NCBI GenBank assembly: GCA_964506645.1
Contig: CAZDML010000005.1
Span: 1-42,681, forward strand
From: CAZDML01 sp964506645
GTDB lineage: Bacteria; Elusimicrobiota; Elusimicrobia; 2-01-FULL-59-12
Length of the DNA: 42,681 bases
Direction of reading: 5' to 3'
Shown piece by piece: positions 15,804 to 24,154 of this stretch. The notes under the pieces are model-generated. The model saw only the letters and a program-made list of their open reading frames with translations. It was not told the origin of the DNA and ran no database searches. The position numbers were made by a program, and so were the translations under genes. How positions within the stretch are numbered: position 1 is the first letter of the stretch; each line of letters begins with the position of its first letter.

Positions 15804-16784
15804 TTAGGAATGGCCGCTGGAATGGCCGGGGAATACGCTGGCTTTGGGATTGAGATAGGCGGCGGCGTTGTTAACGGCCGTTGCTGCTTCGCCGAATCCG
15901 GACGCAATGAGTTTCACTTTTCCGGGGTAGGCGGCAACATCGCCGGCCGCATAGATACCGGGCAGATTAGTTTCCATGCGAGTCGATACCAGGATATCGT
16001 TGGACTGCATGGTAAGACCCCATTGTGCGATCGGCCCTACGCTGGCCTCAAACCCCAGACACGCGAGCACTTCATCGACAGGAATCGTTTCTTCCGCCTG
16101 CGTTTTGTTATTGACGAGCACCACCGATTCGATATGGTTTTTTCCCTGGATGGACTTCACTTCATAGAACAGTTTGAGCGAGGCCTTGGACGCCTTCATC
16201 TGATTCACGCTTTCTTCATGAGCACGGAAGCCGTCGCGCCGATGCACGAGCGTCACCGAGGCCGCACGCGGCAAAAGATTCAACACCCAATCGACCGCCG
16301 AGTCGCCGCCGCCCACAATCACAACACGTTTTTTATCGTAGCGGGAAATGTCTGGAACAAAATAGGCCAGGCCCTTGCCTTCAAAGGCTTCTGTTCCCGG
16401 CGCGGGAATCCGTTTCGGCTTAAAAGCGCCCACTCCGATGGTAATCAGCACGGCACGCGTGACATGCGAGCCCTTCTGAGTAGTGAGTTCGTAGGTTTTA
16501 TCCGGGAGTGTTTTTAAACCGTCCACGCGCTCGCCCAGGCATACCGTGGGTTTAAACTGAAGGGCCTGTTCGACCAGGTTCTTCACGAGATCTTTGCCGT
16601 AAATTTTTGGAAAACCGGCCACATCGAAGATGTATTTTTCGGGGTAAAGCGCCGTGACTTGCCCGCCCAACTCTTCCAAACTATCGATCAGCTTCACCTT
16701 CATTCCGCGAAACCCCGAATAGTAGGTCGCATAGAGCCCGGAGGGGCCAGCGCCAATGATGGTCAAATCAAATACGTCAGACAT
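15804..16784 (-). CDS. Ferredoxin-NADP(+) reductase (thioredoxin-reductase-like, type 2)
   Basis: A 326-residue two-dinucleotide-binding-domain flavoprotein. The FAD motif GAGPSG is at 11-16, followed by the E-LGGQV segment. The NADPH motif GGGDSAVDW is near 157-165 and the late FAD motif AAGDVAAYPGK near 281-291. The CxxC redox pair of thioredoxin reductase is absent, which fits the YumC-type ferredoxin/flavodoxin-NADP reductase. The C-terminus carries a short Ser/His-rich tail. This is the first gene of the minus-strand operon; the 129 bp upstream, shared with the divergent zinc-ribbon gene, should contain its promoter. Confidence 0.9.
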   Translation of the reverse strand: MSDVFDLTIIGAGPSGLYATYYSGFRGMKVKLIDSLEELGGQVTALYPEKYIFDVAGFPKIYGKDLVKNLVEQALQFKPTVCLGERVDGLKTLPDKTYELTTQKGSHVTRAVLITIGVGAFKPKRIPAPGTEAFEGKGLAYFVPDISRYDKKRVVIVGGGDSAVDWVLNLLPRAASVTLVHRRDGFRAHEESVNQMKASKASLKLFYEVKSIQGKNHIESVVLVNNKTQAEETIPVDEVLACLGFEASVGPIAQWGLTMQSNDILVSTRMETNLPGIYAAGDVAAYPGKVKLIASGFGEAATAVNNAAAYLNPKASVFPGHSSGHS

Positions 16785-16913
16785 ACGCCAATTCTACAAA
16801 ATCAGCTTGATAATACAGCACGATAAGAGGGGGCCTTTGGACCCAAAAATGTAACACTGTTTTAACATTCATCTGATAAAAAAGAGGAGGAAAGTACCAG
16901 GTTCCTAAGACCC
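16785..16913. promoter_or_regulatory. Divergent intergenic region between the operon and the zinc-ribbon gene
   Basis: 129 bp separate two divergent genes, so promoters for both should lie here. I see an imperfect 22-bp dyad at 16848-16869 (outer half AATGT/ACATT) and a strong purine-rich GAGGAGG at 16884-16890. No convincing -35/-10 pair stands out on either strand. Confidence 0.4.
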
Positions 16914-19523
16914 ATGAATCCACACTCTAACATCGCTGAAATCGCCACGCACAATTTCACCTGTCCCGCGTGTCCGAGCCAATCGCTCAAGGAAGTGAAA
17001 CTTCCACGCGGGGTCATGTACCAGTGCCCCAGCTGCCAGACGATTTTTGCCCATACCCAGCTCCTGTGCAATTATTCGGAAAATGCCCCGGCTTTGCAGT
17101 CCGCCATCCAGGAAGCCGAACGGCTGCACCTGCCGAGCCGGTTTTTCTGCCCACAATGTCTGCAAATGCTGTTTCAAGGCCGCAGCCAGAGCCGTCAGGT
17201 CGTACTCACGTTCTGCGGATCCTGCCATCTGATTTGGATTAACTCCACGACCCTCAAAAAGCTCGACGAACGCGCCGAGCTGGCATTGTGGAAAGACATG
17301 GAACGCGCTCTAGCGCCAGCGCCCGAAACGATGATCGCGCCGATGCCGCTTCCAGCCCCCTATCCGACTTTTTCGCAGCCTATCGATGAACCGTTTCCGG
17401 CCAGCGTCTTCCGTAAGCTGGGCATGATGTTCCATAAAACAGCCGATCGCCTGGGCGGCAACACGCCTCCGACGCCAATGCCGACGCCCGCACCCGTGAT
17501 CCAAAAGTCAAAAACCTCTTTGAACGGCCACACACCAAAAATCATGCAGAAAGCGCCGGTCGAATCACCGAAACCCAAGGCCGAGCCGCCAGCACCGAAA
17601 GCCGCTGCTGCCCCGGCTCCGCAAGCGCCGCAAGAACCTGTGCCGCCCAAAATCGATTTAGCGGCTGATCTTTTCAAAATAGATTCCAAGGCCATCGAAG
17701 ACATGCTGCGTCAAATGGAAGAAGAAAATCGCGCCGCTGCCTCGACCGCACCGGTAGAACCCAAAGCGCCGGCATCGATTGAGCCTCCGCCGGTCGTTCC
17801 GCAGGAACCCAAAACAAAACCCGTTGTCGGCCCGACCTTTTCCCGCGAAAATGCGAAAAAGCTGGTGAAGTCCTTTGATTTCTTGAAGCCCAAAAAGAAA
17901 GAAGAGCCGATTGTCGAAAAACCAGAAGCAGCAGCCCCTGCACCTGAACCGATCGCAGAAGAACAACCGATTGCCGTTCCTATTAAAGAGGAACCCCCGG
18001 TCGCTGCGGTCAAGCCGGCTCAGATCCCCGCCCCCGCTGTTGAACCGGTCAAGATTGCTGAACCGGTCATCGAAGAAGTCATTTACGACGACACGCTGAT
18101 CGCCCCCGAACCGAAGGAGGCAGCCGCTGATATCACGCGCTTGCTTTTGCAAGATGAACCTCGGAGTGCCGCTCAGGGAAAAAGCTTTTTCGCTCTCTTA
18201 AAGGAGTCACTGTCTCCCACTTCGTTCAAAAAATCAGCCAAACCCGATGGGTTTGTCAAAAAACTGGAACCCATACAACCCGCTCCGGCTCCACAACCCC
18301 AACCAGAACCTGCTCCTGTTGTTGAAACGGCTCCGGTCCCCGTGGCCGACCCCGTTCCGCAACCGTTACCAGAAATAAAGCCGGCGCCCGCGCCTGAACC
18401 GGCCCCAGCACCCGAGGTCGTGCACTCCTTACCCGAACCACAAAAACCGGTGGCAGAAGAAAAGCCATTGCCTGTTCCAGAGGAACCTAAAATTCCTGCG
18501 AAAGCACCGAACAAACCAGCATCGAAACCTGCGCTGGCAAAGGGCACTTCCTTTTTTAAACATCTGAAAGACTCTTTCGCCCCTGCGGCGTTTGAGAAAC
18601 CGAAAACAGAAGCGGTGATTACGCCCGCTACACAACCGAAGGAGCCATGCGTAAAAGAGGAAACTCCCAAACCTGCCCCCAAGGCCGCAGAAACACCCAA
18701 ACCGATTGTCAAAACAGCTCCGAAGGAGAAGAAGCCGTCGACCCCAATTCTGAAACCGATGCTTACGTCGCCTAAAGCATCCGGCGCATCGATGTTGGCC
18801 CATTTCAAAGAAGCGATGGCACCGAAGGCATTCGAAAAATCCAGCACTTCGGCAAAACCCATGCAAGCCGCTTCACCAACACCCATAAAGTCTGTCACTC
18901 CTGTTAAAACGATTCCGGTTCCCGTTCAAAAACCGGCGATCAAATCAGATCCTTCATCGCTTCCGGTATTTGCTGCCCGGTGGCTCCCATTAGGGCTGAC
19001 GTGTTTTGTGTTGTTCCTGAATCTGTTCCGTGAATTTGGGTTTGAAGGCGGTCCGGCCATGGGATGGGCGATTGGCGCCTGGTGTGTGGGACTGCTGGTT
19101 CGCTTGGCGATTCTCTACTCCTGGAAAGCGATGCAGTCATCGACCATTGCAGCACAACTGGACACTGCGCCAAAAACAGCCTGGCTGGGCGTTCCCATTC
19201 AGCTGGAAGGCCAGCTGATTGCAGTCGATCCCGCCAAAGGGCTTTGGCGCTTTAAAGACGCAACCGGCGAACTCCCCCTGGATGTCCTTGGACGCTTTGA
19301 TATTCTGCCGCGATTATTTGCCGTCAATGACATCGCGAAATTAGCCCAGGAGCCCACCGTAACATTAAAAGGGTGGTTCCGCGGAGGCTCAACACCGTTC
19401 CTCGAAGTGCTCTCCCTTGATGCCAACACGCGTCATCGCCAATCCCCCGTGCGAACCATGCGCTGGGTACTGGCAGGCCTCGGCATTCTCCTGTCTATCG
19501 TCATTCTTCTCAGCATCGACTAA
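16914..19523 (+). CDS. Zinc-ribbon, proline-rich repeat protein with C-terminal membrane domain (unknown function)
   Basis: An 869-residue protein I cannot place in a known family. The N-terminus has two zinc ribbons, Cys17/20/38/41 and Cys79/82/101/104; the second ends in CHLIWINSTTLKKL like TFIIB-type ribbons. A long Pro/Ala/Glu/Lys-rich linker spans about 130-680. Within it, a motif of the form (S/T)FF..LK(E/D)S..P..F.K recurs near residues 424, 546 and 626, with a weaker copy near 318. Two membrane helices follow (about 688-705 and 714-737), then a ~100-residue beta-rich domain with an OB-like look and a final helix (about 848-867). GAGGAGG lies 23 bases before the ATG, too far for a normal start. 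The gene is alone and ends at a strong hairpin. Confidence 0.85.
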   Translation: MNPHSNIAEIATHNFTCPACPSQSLKEVKLPRGVMYQCPSCQTIFAHTQLLCNYSENAPALQSAIQEAERLHLPSRFFCPQCLQMLFQGRSQSRQVVLTFCGSCHLIWINSTTLKKLDERAELALWKDMERALAPAPETMIAPMPLPAPYPTFSQPIDEPFPASVFRKLGMMFHKTADRLGGNTPPTPMPTPAPVIQKSKTSLNGHTPKIMQKAPVESPKPKAEPPAPKAAAAPAPQAPQEPVPPKIDLAADLFKIDSKAIEDMLRQMEEENRAAASTAPVEPKAPASIEPPPVVPQEPKTKPVVGPTFSRENAKKLVKSFDFLKPKKKEEPIVEKPEAAAPAPEPIAEEQPIAVPIKEEPPVAAVKPAQIPAPAVEPVKIAEPVIEEVIYDDTLIAPEPKEAAADITRLLLQDEPRSAAQGKSFFALLKESLSPTSFKKSAKPDGFVKKLEPIQPAPAPQPQPEPAPVVETAPVPVADPVPQPLPEIKPAPAPEPAPAPEVVHSLPEPQKPVAEEKPLPVPEEPKIPAKAPNKPASKPALAKGTSFFKHLKDSFAPAAFEKPKTEAVITPATQPKEPCVKEETPKPAPKAAETPKPIVKTAPKEKKPSTPILKPMLTSPKASGASMLAHFKEAMAPKAFEKSSTSAKPMQAASPTPIKSVTPVKTIPVPVQKPAIKSDPSSLPVFAARWLPLGLTCFVLFLNLFREFGFEGGPAMGWAIGAWCVGLLVRLAILYSWKAMQSSTIAAQLDTAPKTAWLGVPIQLEGQLIAVDPAKGLWRFKDATGELPLDVLGRFDILPRLFAVNDIAKLAQEPTVTLKGWFRGGSTPFLEVLSLDANTRHRQSPVRTMRWVLAGLGILLSIVILLSID

Positions 19524-19540
19524 TTATCCGGTTCCTTTTG

Positions 19541-19587
19541 AAGCAAAGCGAAGGATCTCGCCGTGCAGGCGAGATCCTTCATTGCTT
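19541..19587. terminator. Bidirectional hairpin terminator
   Basis: A perfect 13-bp stem (19550-19562 with 19568-19580, 5-base loop) is flanked by an outer 6-bp pair AAGCAA/TTGCTT (19541-19546, 19582-19587). It lies between convergent genes ending at 19523 and 19598, so it probably ends transcription both ways. The U-tracts are short. Confidence 0.8.
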
Positions 19588-19597
19588 TACGTATCAC

Positions 19598-20020
19598 CTA
19601 TTCGGCCTTTTTGCCGCCACGTTTGAACTGGGCCCGGCGAGCATTTTGCTGGGCCAACAAAACATCGAACTTCTTCTGTTGTTCCGGATTCAGCAGGGCA
19701 CGGATTTTTCCATCCGTTTCTTCGCGCACCGATTGATACTTCGGCGCTGTTTCCTGCTTAAGAGCCGCCATCCGTTCATGCTGCTGAGCCAAGAGGCCGC
19801 GCACGCTGTCGCGTTGCTCGGGGGTAAGACCGAGTGTTTTTTCCAGCGTGCCGGCGAACCCTGTGCGCCGGAGCGCGGCGGCCTGATGAAAAGACCGGCG
19901 TCCTCCCAAGGGTTCCATACGCGCGGCCTCGACTTCGGCATCTTGCGCACAGACCGGCAACACCAAGTTTCCAAGCACCAACAAGCTCATGAGTGCAGAC
20001 TTCCATTGACACTGTTGCAT
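19598..20020 (-). CDS. Periplasmic Spy/CpxP-like helical protein
   Basis: A 140-residue exported protein. The signal peptide (hydrophobic residues about 9-24) ends near VCAQD. The mature part is helical and highly charged. It contains LGLTPEQRDSVRGLL and later ALLNPEQQKKFDVLL, an LTPEQ...L-type repeat that recalls the LTxxQ motifs of Spy/CpxP/ZraP stress chaperones. A strong AGGAGG precedes the ATG at 20018-20020. It is monocistronic, with a bidirectional hairpin downstream. Family assignment rests on the paired LTPEQ/LNPEQ motifs and overall shape; periplasmic chaperone or metal-stress roles are only inferred. Confidence 0.75.
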   Translation of the reverse strand: MQQCQWKSALMSLLVLGNLVLPVCAQDAEVEAARMEPLGGRRSFHQAAALRRTGFAGTLEKTLGLTPEQRDSVRGLLAQQHERMAALKQETAPKYQSVREETDGKIRALLNPEQQKKFDVLLAQQNARRAQFKRGGKKAE

Positions 20021-20044
20021 AACATCCTCCTTGTAGCGTAATAG

Positions 20045-20064
20045 CCTGCCAATATATCGGCAGG
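20045..20064. other. Short inverted repeat between the DUF151 and Spy-like genes
   Basis: CCTGCC and GGCAGG (20045-20050, 20059-20064) enclose an AT-rich loop in the 106-bp gap downstream of the DUF151 gene and upstream of the Spy-like gene. It could end the first transcript or be an operator for the second. There is no U-tract. Confidence 0.35.
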
Positions 20065-20126
20065 ACGCTTCTTAGAGTCAGGAGGTCTAGATTTATTCGC
20101 TTGTGAGGGACAGCAGAGAAGAGGGG

Positions 20127-20672
20127 CTAGTCTTTTTCGGGGAGCGGCTCATCACCGCCATCGGACTTTTTGGGTTTCTCGCTTTTGAGATCTTTAAAGA
20201 AATCCTCTGGCTTCATATTTTTCAAATCTTCTTTGAAGGACTTCACTTCATCTTCAGAAATCGGCTTCAATAGCTCCGGACACTTCTTAAACACTTCCTC
20301 GGAGACAAACAGCGGGCAATGTGTGCGTACCGCCAACGCCAAAGCATCGCTGGGGCGGGAATCCATCGTGACACTCGTGCCATTCATCTTTAAATGAATT
20401 TCAGCAAAGTACGTGTTTTCTCGCAGGTCTGTAATGATGACCTTGTCCATGGCAACATGAAAGCCTTTCAGAATATTAATCATGAGGTCGTGCGTCATGG
20501 GACGCGGCGGTTCCTGCCCGGTGAGCTCCGCAGCAATCGCACCGCCTTCAAAAATGCCGATCCAAATCGGCACCAAACGCGGCCCGCCGGTTTCCTCGAT
20601 CACGACGATACAGCGATCGACCACCTGGGCCAGCGAAAAAATTTTGGCTTCACGTAAATTATCTTTTTGCAT
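20127..20672 (-). CDS. DUF151 bifunctional-nuclease-family protein
   Basis: A 181-residue protein whose first ~130 residues match the DUF151/BFN domain: LVPIWIGIFEGGAIAAELTG, then PRPMTHDLMINILKGF, and the hallmark SRPSDALALAVRTHCPLFVSE. Plant homologues have been reported as bifunctional nucleases, and mycobacterial and Thermotoga homologues are structurally known. The role in bacteria is uncertain. The C-terminal ~45 residues are Lys/Glu/Asp-rich and probably disordered (FKEDLKNMKPEDFFKDLKSE). The gene stands alone with 59 bp to the upstream FIST gene stop. Confidence 0.9.
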   Translation of the reverse strand: MQKDNLREAKIFSLAQVVDRCIVVIEETGGPRLVPIWIGIFEGGAIAAELTGQEPPRPMTHDLMINILKGFHVAMDKVIITDLRENTYFAEIHLKMNGTSVTMDSRPSDALALAVRTHCPLFVSEEVFKKCPELLKPISEDEVKSFKEDLKNMKPEDFFKDLKSEKPKKSDGGDEPLPEKD

Positions 20673-20731
20673 CGGATTGCTTTGAGCTTAGCTCACCTCT
20701 ATCGAAAAATCAACACTTCGTTGAAAATAAG

Positions 20732-21979
20732 TTAAGAGCGGGGCGGCTGCTGATGCGGGAACAACTTGGAGGCGGCGCTCGAGGCAGGGGTGGTCACATA
20801 CAACGGTCGAAACAGCGCAAAACAACTGGTGTATCCGTGCAAATAGGTCGTACCGCCTACGGGGCCGATTTCGCCATTACAGAAAAAGCCTCCCATCGGT
20901 ATCTGACCCAGCTTTTTTACAAAAAGATCGGTGTCATGATTGGCCCGGCCGTACAGATATTCCCCGCGACCCAGGCAGGAGAAGAGCATCACCCCTGCAA
21001 CTTGGTCGTGACCTGTACGGGTGCGATACGCGGAGAGCACTTGCTCGAGGTCATCGGTCGATGTCTGAGCGTCCCGCAGATGAAACTGGACCTGCTGTCC
21101 TTCGCGCAGCAGCGCGCCTACAGCGAGAATTCCTTTTTCTGTATCGAGCCCTACAATATTACGAATCAGAAAATCGCCCTGTGTAAAGTGAGACTTAAGC
21201 GGATCCATGACCAACCCAAGAAAAAGCGCATGCTGCAAAAGATGCTGATCCCGTGCGTCCAGTGTCGTAAAGAGATCGCGCAGAATATGCAGCGGCGGCT
21301 GGCCGTCGAGTTCCATCAAAATGTTGCGGTCGCACTTGGTCACGCGGTACGGCTTGCCGATCGGCCGGCAGCCCTGTGCCACGAGGGCATCCAGAGCGAT
21401 ATTGCCGGACAAGGCCAATCCAACAGCGCCCGAACGATAACACACCGAATTCATAAAGAGCGCGTTTTCTCCCGGCTGATTCGCCCCGCTGGCCAGCCCA
21501 CCGACTTTGACGGATTTGGGATAGGCGTAATCCATGCCCATCAAAAGATTTTCGGTGCGGATGGAGTAAGGATCCGCAAACAAAAGGAAATGAGTAGATT
21601 CGGACGGCGGAATGCCCGTCATGGCGTGCCACATCCGCGGGCTAACATCGAGATCGGGGAGAAGACTATCGGAAAGTCGGAAAGGGGTGACCGTGACATC
21701 CGGCAAAATCGCGGCCGTAACGCTCAGCGCCGGCGCCTGTTCGAACTCGCGGCCGTCACCGATAATGCCTCCGCCGGAACACCCGACGATGACACGCGCT
21801 TTCAGCGCCTTTTCCAACTTTGGCGCCAGGGTTTCAAATTCTTTCTGGAATGCGTTAGAGGCAAAGACGAGACAGAGATCGGGGCGTTGACCGCGCAAAG
21901 CCTTGTCCAAAGTCGTGACGACCTCGTCGAGAGCATTGCGTAGGGTGGCAGCGTTTGATACAGCGGATGTCCAAAGCAT
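20732..21979 (-). CDS. FIST-domain signalling/sensor protein
   Basis: A 415-residue cytoplasmic protein with FIST N and FIST C domains, proposed to bind small ligands such as amino acids upstream of signalling modules. The N part has LCLVFASNAF, ARVIVGCSGGGIIGDGREFE and the conserved SVKVGGLASGA. The C part has GVMLFSCLGRGEYLYG and the typical end IPMGGFFCNGEIGPVGGTTYLHGYTSCFALF. No kinase, GGDEF or chemotaxis domain is fused or adjacent, so it acts alone here or works in trans with a kinase such as the orphan one at 31999. A similar-sized antisense open frame covers it but looks like a shadow. Confidence 0.92.
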   Translation of the reverse strand: MLWTSAVSNAATLRNALDEVVTTLDKALRGQRPDLCLVFASNAFQKEFETLAPKLEKALKARVIVGCSGGGIIGDGREFEQAPALSVTAAILPDVTVTPFRLSDSLLPDLDVSPRMWHAMTGIPPSESTHFLLFADPYSIRTENLLMGMDYAYPKSVKVGGLASGANQPGENALFMNSVCYRSGAVGLALSGNIALDALVAQGCRPIGKPYRVTKCDRNILMELDGQPPLHILRDLFTTLDARDQHLLQHALFLGLVMDPLKSHFTQGDFLIRNIVGLDTEKGILAVGALLREGQQVQFHLRDAQTSTDDLEQVLSAYRTRTGHDQVAGVMLFSCLGRGEYLYGRANHDTDLFVKKLGQIPMGGFFCNGEIGPVGGTTYLHGYTSCFALFRPLYVTTPASSAASKLFPHQQPPRS

Positions 21980-22030
21980 AGGGAGATGTCCTTATTATAC
22001 TTGGAAACCTATTGGGTCAATGGCAAAACG

Positions 22031-22627
22031 TTAGAGTTTCGAAAAATAAAGCTTTCGGTCCTGCAGAGAGTCGTGAATATTTTTTAAAAATAAGGCGACC
22101 GGCCACCCGTAATACTGTGCCGGCTGCTGGTCCAGACGCCGCGACGCATCCTGCAGTAGAGACCAGATCACAGCGGGCTCGTTTTTCTGAGCATGCACGA
22201 GCGCCGCGCACGCTAAAATAATTCCCTGAAGCAATTGCTTTTCCTGATCGTGAGACTGTTTCCAGAGTCCTTCCAGCACTTCATGCACTTCCCAATATCG
22301 TTCCTCATTAAAAAAAGTTCGCGCCTCTTCAACCACACGATCCGCTGACGCCGACGGCGAGGGAAGATCCAAACGACGGCATGTCAAAATACGGCCCAGT
22401 CCAGCGAGGCTGTTTAAGAAGGGGCCGGTGGGTTGTTCAGGATCACAAAAGAGATCGAACTCGATGGCATAGTGGCTCACACGAAGATTGATGGCTTTTC
22501 CACCCAGCGGAGCGACCAGGGAACGCACTTTCTCGAGAAGGGCCAGGGCGTCCACAGGACGGTACGTATCCGTATTGGCAAAACGAACGAGCAGGCGGGC
22601 TTGTGCGGGAACACCCATAAATGTCAT
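22031..22627 (-). CDS. DUF309-domain protein with an N-terminal extension
   Basis: A 198-residue protein. The C-terminal half (about 100-180) matches DUF309: ARTFFNEERYWEVHEVLEGL followed by LLQGIILACAALVHAQKNE. DUF309 proteins are small helical proteins of unknown function. The N-terminal ~90 residues form a separate alpha/beta-looking domain (LLVRFANTDTY, KAINLRVSHYAIEFDLF) that typical DUF309 proteins lack. The start is ATG 22625-22627 or the in-frame ATG three codons on; neither has a clear ribosome-binding site. It is divergent from the helicase gene across only 30 bp. Confidence 0.82.
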   Translation of the reverse strand: MTFMGVPAQARLLVRFANTDTYRPVDALALLEKVRSLVAPLGGKAINLRVSHYAIEFDLFCDPEQPTGPFLNSLAGLGRILTCRRLDLPSPSASADRVVEEARTFFNEERYWEVHEVLEGLWKQSHDQEKQLLQGIILACAALVHAQKNEPAVIWSLLQDASRRLDQQPAQYYGWPVALFLKNIHDSLQDRKLYFSKL

Positions 22628-22657
22628 TCTACCACGGCCAATTTGGTACTATACGTC

Positions 22658-23878
22658 ATGTCTTTTAAAGATTTTCCCCTACGGCCGGAACTTCACAAAG
22701 CCCTCGAAGCGCTGAATTTCCACGAACCGACTCCCGTTCAAAAAGAATCGATCCCTATCGTTATCAAGGGAGGCGATATGTTGGTGTCTGCTCAGACCGG
22801 AACGGGGAAGACGCTGGCCTTTGTCCTTCCGATGGTACACCGCATGCTGGAAAACCCGAAGCCGGGCGTTACCGCCTTGGTGCTACTCCCCACGCGCGAA
22901 CTGGCGGCCCAGGTGGCCAGCGTGGTTCGGGATGTGACTCGCTTTGCCACGGTTCGCAGCGCTTTACTCGTGGGCGGTGAAAGTTTTAATGTGCAGCTGC
23001 AGGCCCTGCGCAAAGGGGCGTCTCTGATTATTGCAACTCCGGGGCGGCTGCTTGATCACGTTGAACGACGAACTGTTTCATTAAGCTTCGTGCATACGCT
23101 CGTGCTCGATGAAGCCGATCGCATGCTCGACATGGGGTTTGCGCCCGCTATTCATGCCATTTTGCGTTTTCTGCCCAAAGAACGGCAGACCATGCTCTTT
23201 TCGGCGACGCTACCCAATGAAATTTCGCGACTCTCGCACTTGGCGCTCAAAGATCCCCATCAAATTCGCATGGCAGTGGAAGGCAGTACCGCCGATACCG
23301 TAACGCAAATGCTGTATCCGGTAGCTCCGCGGCAAAAGAGCGATCTGTTGTTGGCCATTTTGCGCAACACCACCATGCATTCGGTGCTTATCTTCTGCCG
23401 AACCAAGCGCGGGGCTGACCGGCTTGCTCATTTTCTCCAGGCCAACGATTTCTCGGTGATTCCTCTGCATGCTGACCGCACTCAGGCCCAACGCAATGCA
23501 GCCCTGCAAGGTTTTAAAACCGGCCGTTATCAGATTTGCGTAGCGACCGATATCGCCGCGCGCGGCATTGACGTCAAAAAGCTCAGCCACGTCATCAACT
23601 ACGACGTTCCGGAACATACGGAAGATTATGTGCACCGCATCGGACGTACCGGGCGTCATCTCGAAGTGGGAGACGCTTACACACTGGTCTCGCCCGAAGA
23701 GGAACGTTATGTGGCGGCGATCGAGCGGTTCATCGGACGCAAGATTCCCCGCGTCAAACACCCGGATTTTCCCTACGATTACTTCCCTGAAGCTCCCAAA
23801 CCAAAATCAATGATGGAACGCTTTAGTAGCCGTCGTCGCTTTATTCCGCGCGGCAGCGGTTCGCGCTTCCGCCGTTAA
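22658..23878 (+). CDS. DEAD-box RNA helicase (RhlE-like)
   Basis: A 406-residue ATP-dependent RNA helicase, probably for ribosome assembly, RNA decay or cold adaptation. All motifs are present: the Q motif near residues 22-31 (PTPVQ), motif I AQTGTGKT (45-52), Ia PTRELA, Ib TPGR, II DEAD (151-154), III SAT, and in the second RecA domain ATDIAARGID and HRIGRTGR. The tail is short, basic and Arg/Ser/Gly-rich, as in RhlE-type enzymes. The ATG at 22658 gives the standard N-terminus; the open frame further upstream to 22433 is antisense to the DUF309 gene. Its end faces the small zinc-finger gene convergently. Confidence 0.93.
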   Translation: MSFKDFPLRPELHKALEALNFHEPTPVQKESIPIVIKGGDMLVSAQTGTGKTLAFVLPMVHRMLENPKPGVTALVLLPTRELAAQVASVVRDVTRFATVRSALLVGGESFNVQLQALRKGASLIIATPGRLLDHVERRTVSLSFVHTLVLDEADRMLDMGFAPAIHAILRFLPKERQTMLFSATLPNEISRLSHLALKDPHQIRMAVEGSTADTVTQMLYPVAPRQKSDLLLAILRNTTMHSVLIFCRTKRGADRLAHFLQANDFSVIPLHADRTQAQRNAALQGFKTGRYQICVATDIAARGIDVKKLSHVINYDVPEHTEDYVHRIGRTGRHLEVGDAYTLVSPEEERYVAAIERFIGRKIPRVKHPDFPYDYFPEAPKPKSMMERFSSRRRFIPRGSGSRFRR

Positions 23879-23890
23879 ATCTCTCTCCGC

Positions 23891-24064
23891 CTACGCTGCT
23901 GAATGAGGCATAAACCCACGTCCCTTGCAAATGGGGCATGGAATGGTTTGTCCTGGTTTTAAAATATTTTGCAAACGGTTCGTCACATCCCCCGTCCCTT
24001 GGCATAAATCACAACGAAATTGACTCGACACAGGATTAAAATCCCCTGACACATACTCTGTCAT
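23891..24064 (-). CDS. 57-residue zinc-finger protein with two DnaJ-type CxxCxGxG motifs
   Basis: A small gene easily missed because of its length. The peptide has CDLCQGTG (residues 18-25) and CPICKGRG (43-50) separated by 17 residues, which is exactly a half-unit pair of the DnaJ cysteine-rich zinc-finger fold. No J-domain is present. AGGGG lies 9 bases before the ATG at 24062-24064. A good promoter and an operator-like palindrome lie about 90-118 bp upstream. Free-standing DnaJ-type zinc fingers are known as small chaperone-like or thiol/zinc proteins; the role here is unknown. It converges on the helicase gene with 12 bp between stops. Confidence 0.8.
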   Translation of the reverse strand: MTEYVSGDFNPVSSQFRCDLCQGTGDVTNRLQNILKPGQTIPCPICKGRGFMPHSAA

Positions 24065-24154
24065 TTGTACAAACCCCTATTTTTTTAGATTTTTTCCCGC
24101 CGATACTCGAGGACAACAAGGTGACCTGAAATGGACTGAGGAAAAGCGGAGGTT

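Noticed and set aside
15804..16784. Thioredoxin reductase
   Set aside because: The fold matches but the CxxC active-site pair is missing, so ferredoxin-NADP reductase is the better call.
17500..18900. Repetitive CCG/CCA-rich stretch considered as a possible repeat array or CRISPR-like region
   Set aside because: It is a continuous coding frame for Pro/Ala/Lys/Glu-rich linker; no regularly spaced identical repeats.
20753..21943. 396-codon plus-strand frame opposite the FIST gene
   Set aside because: The minus-strand protein carries clear FIST motifs throughout; the plus-strand translation is compositionally odd and motif-free.
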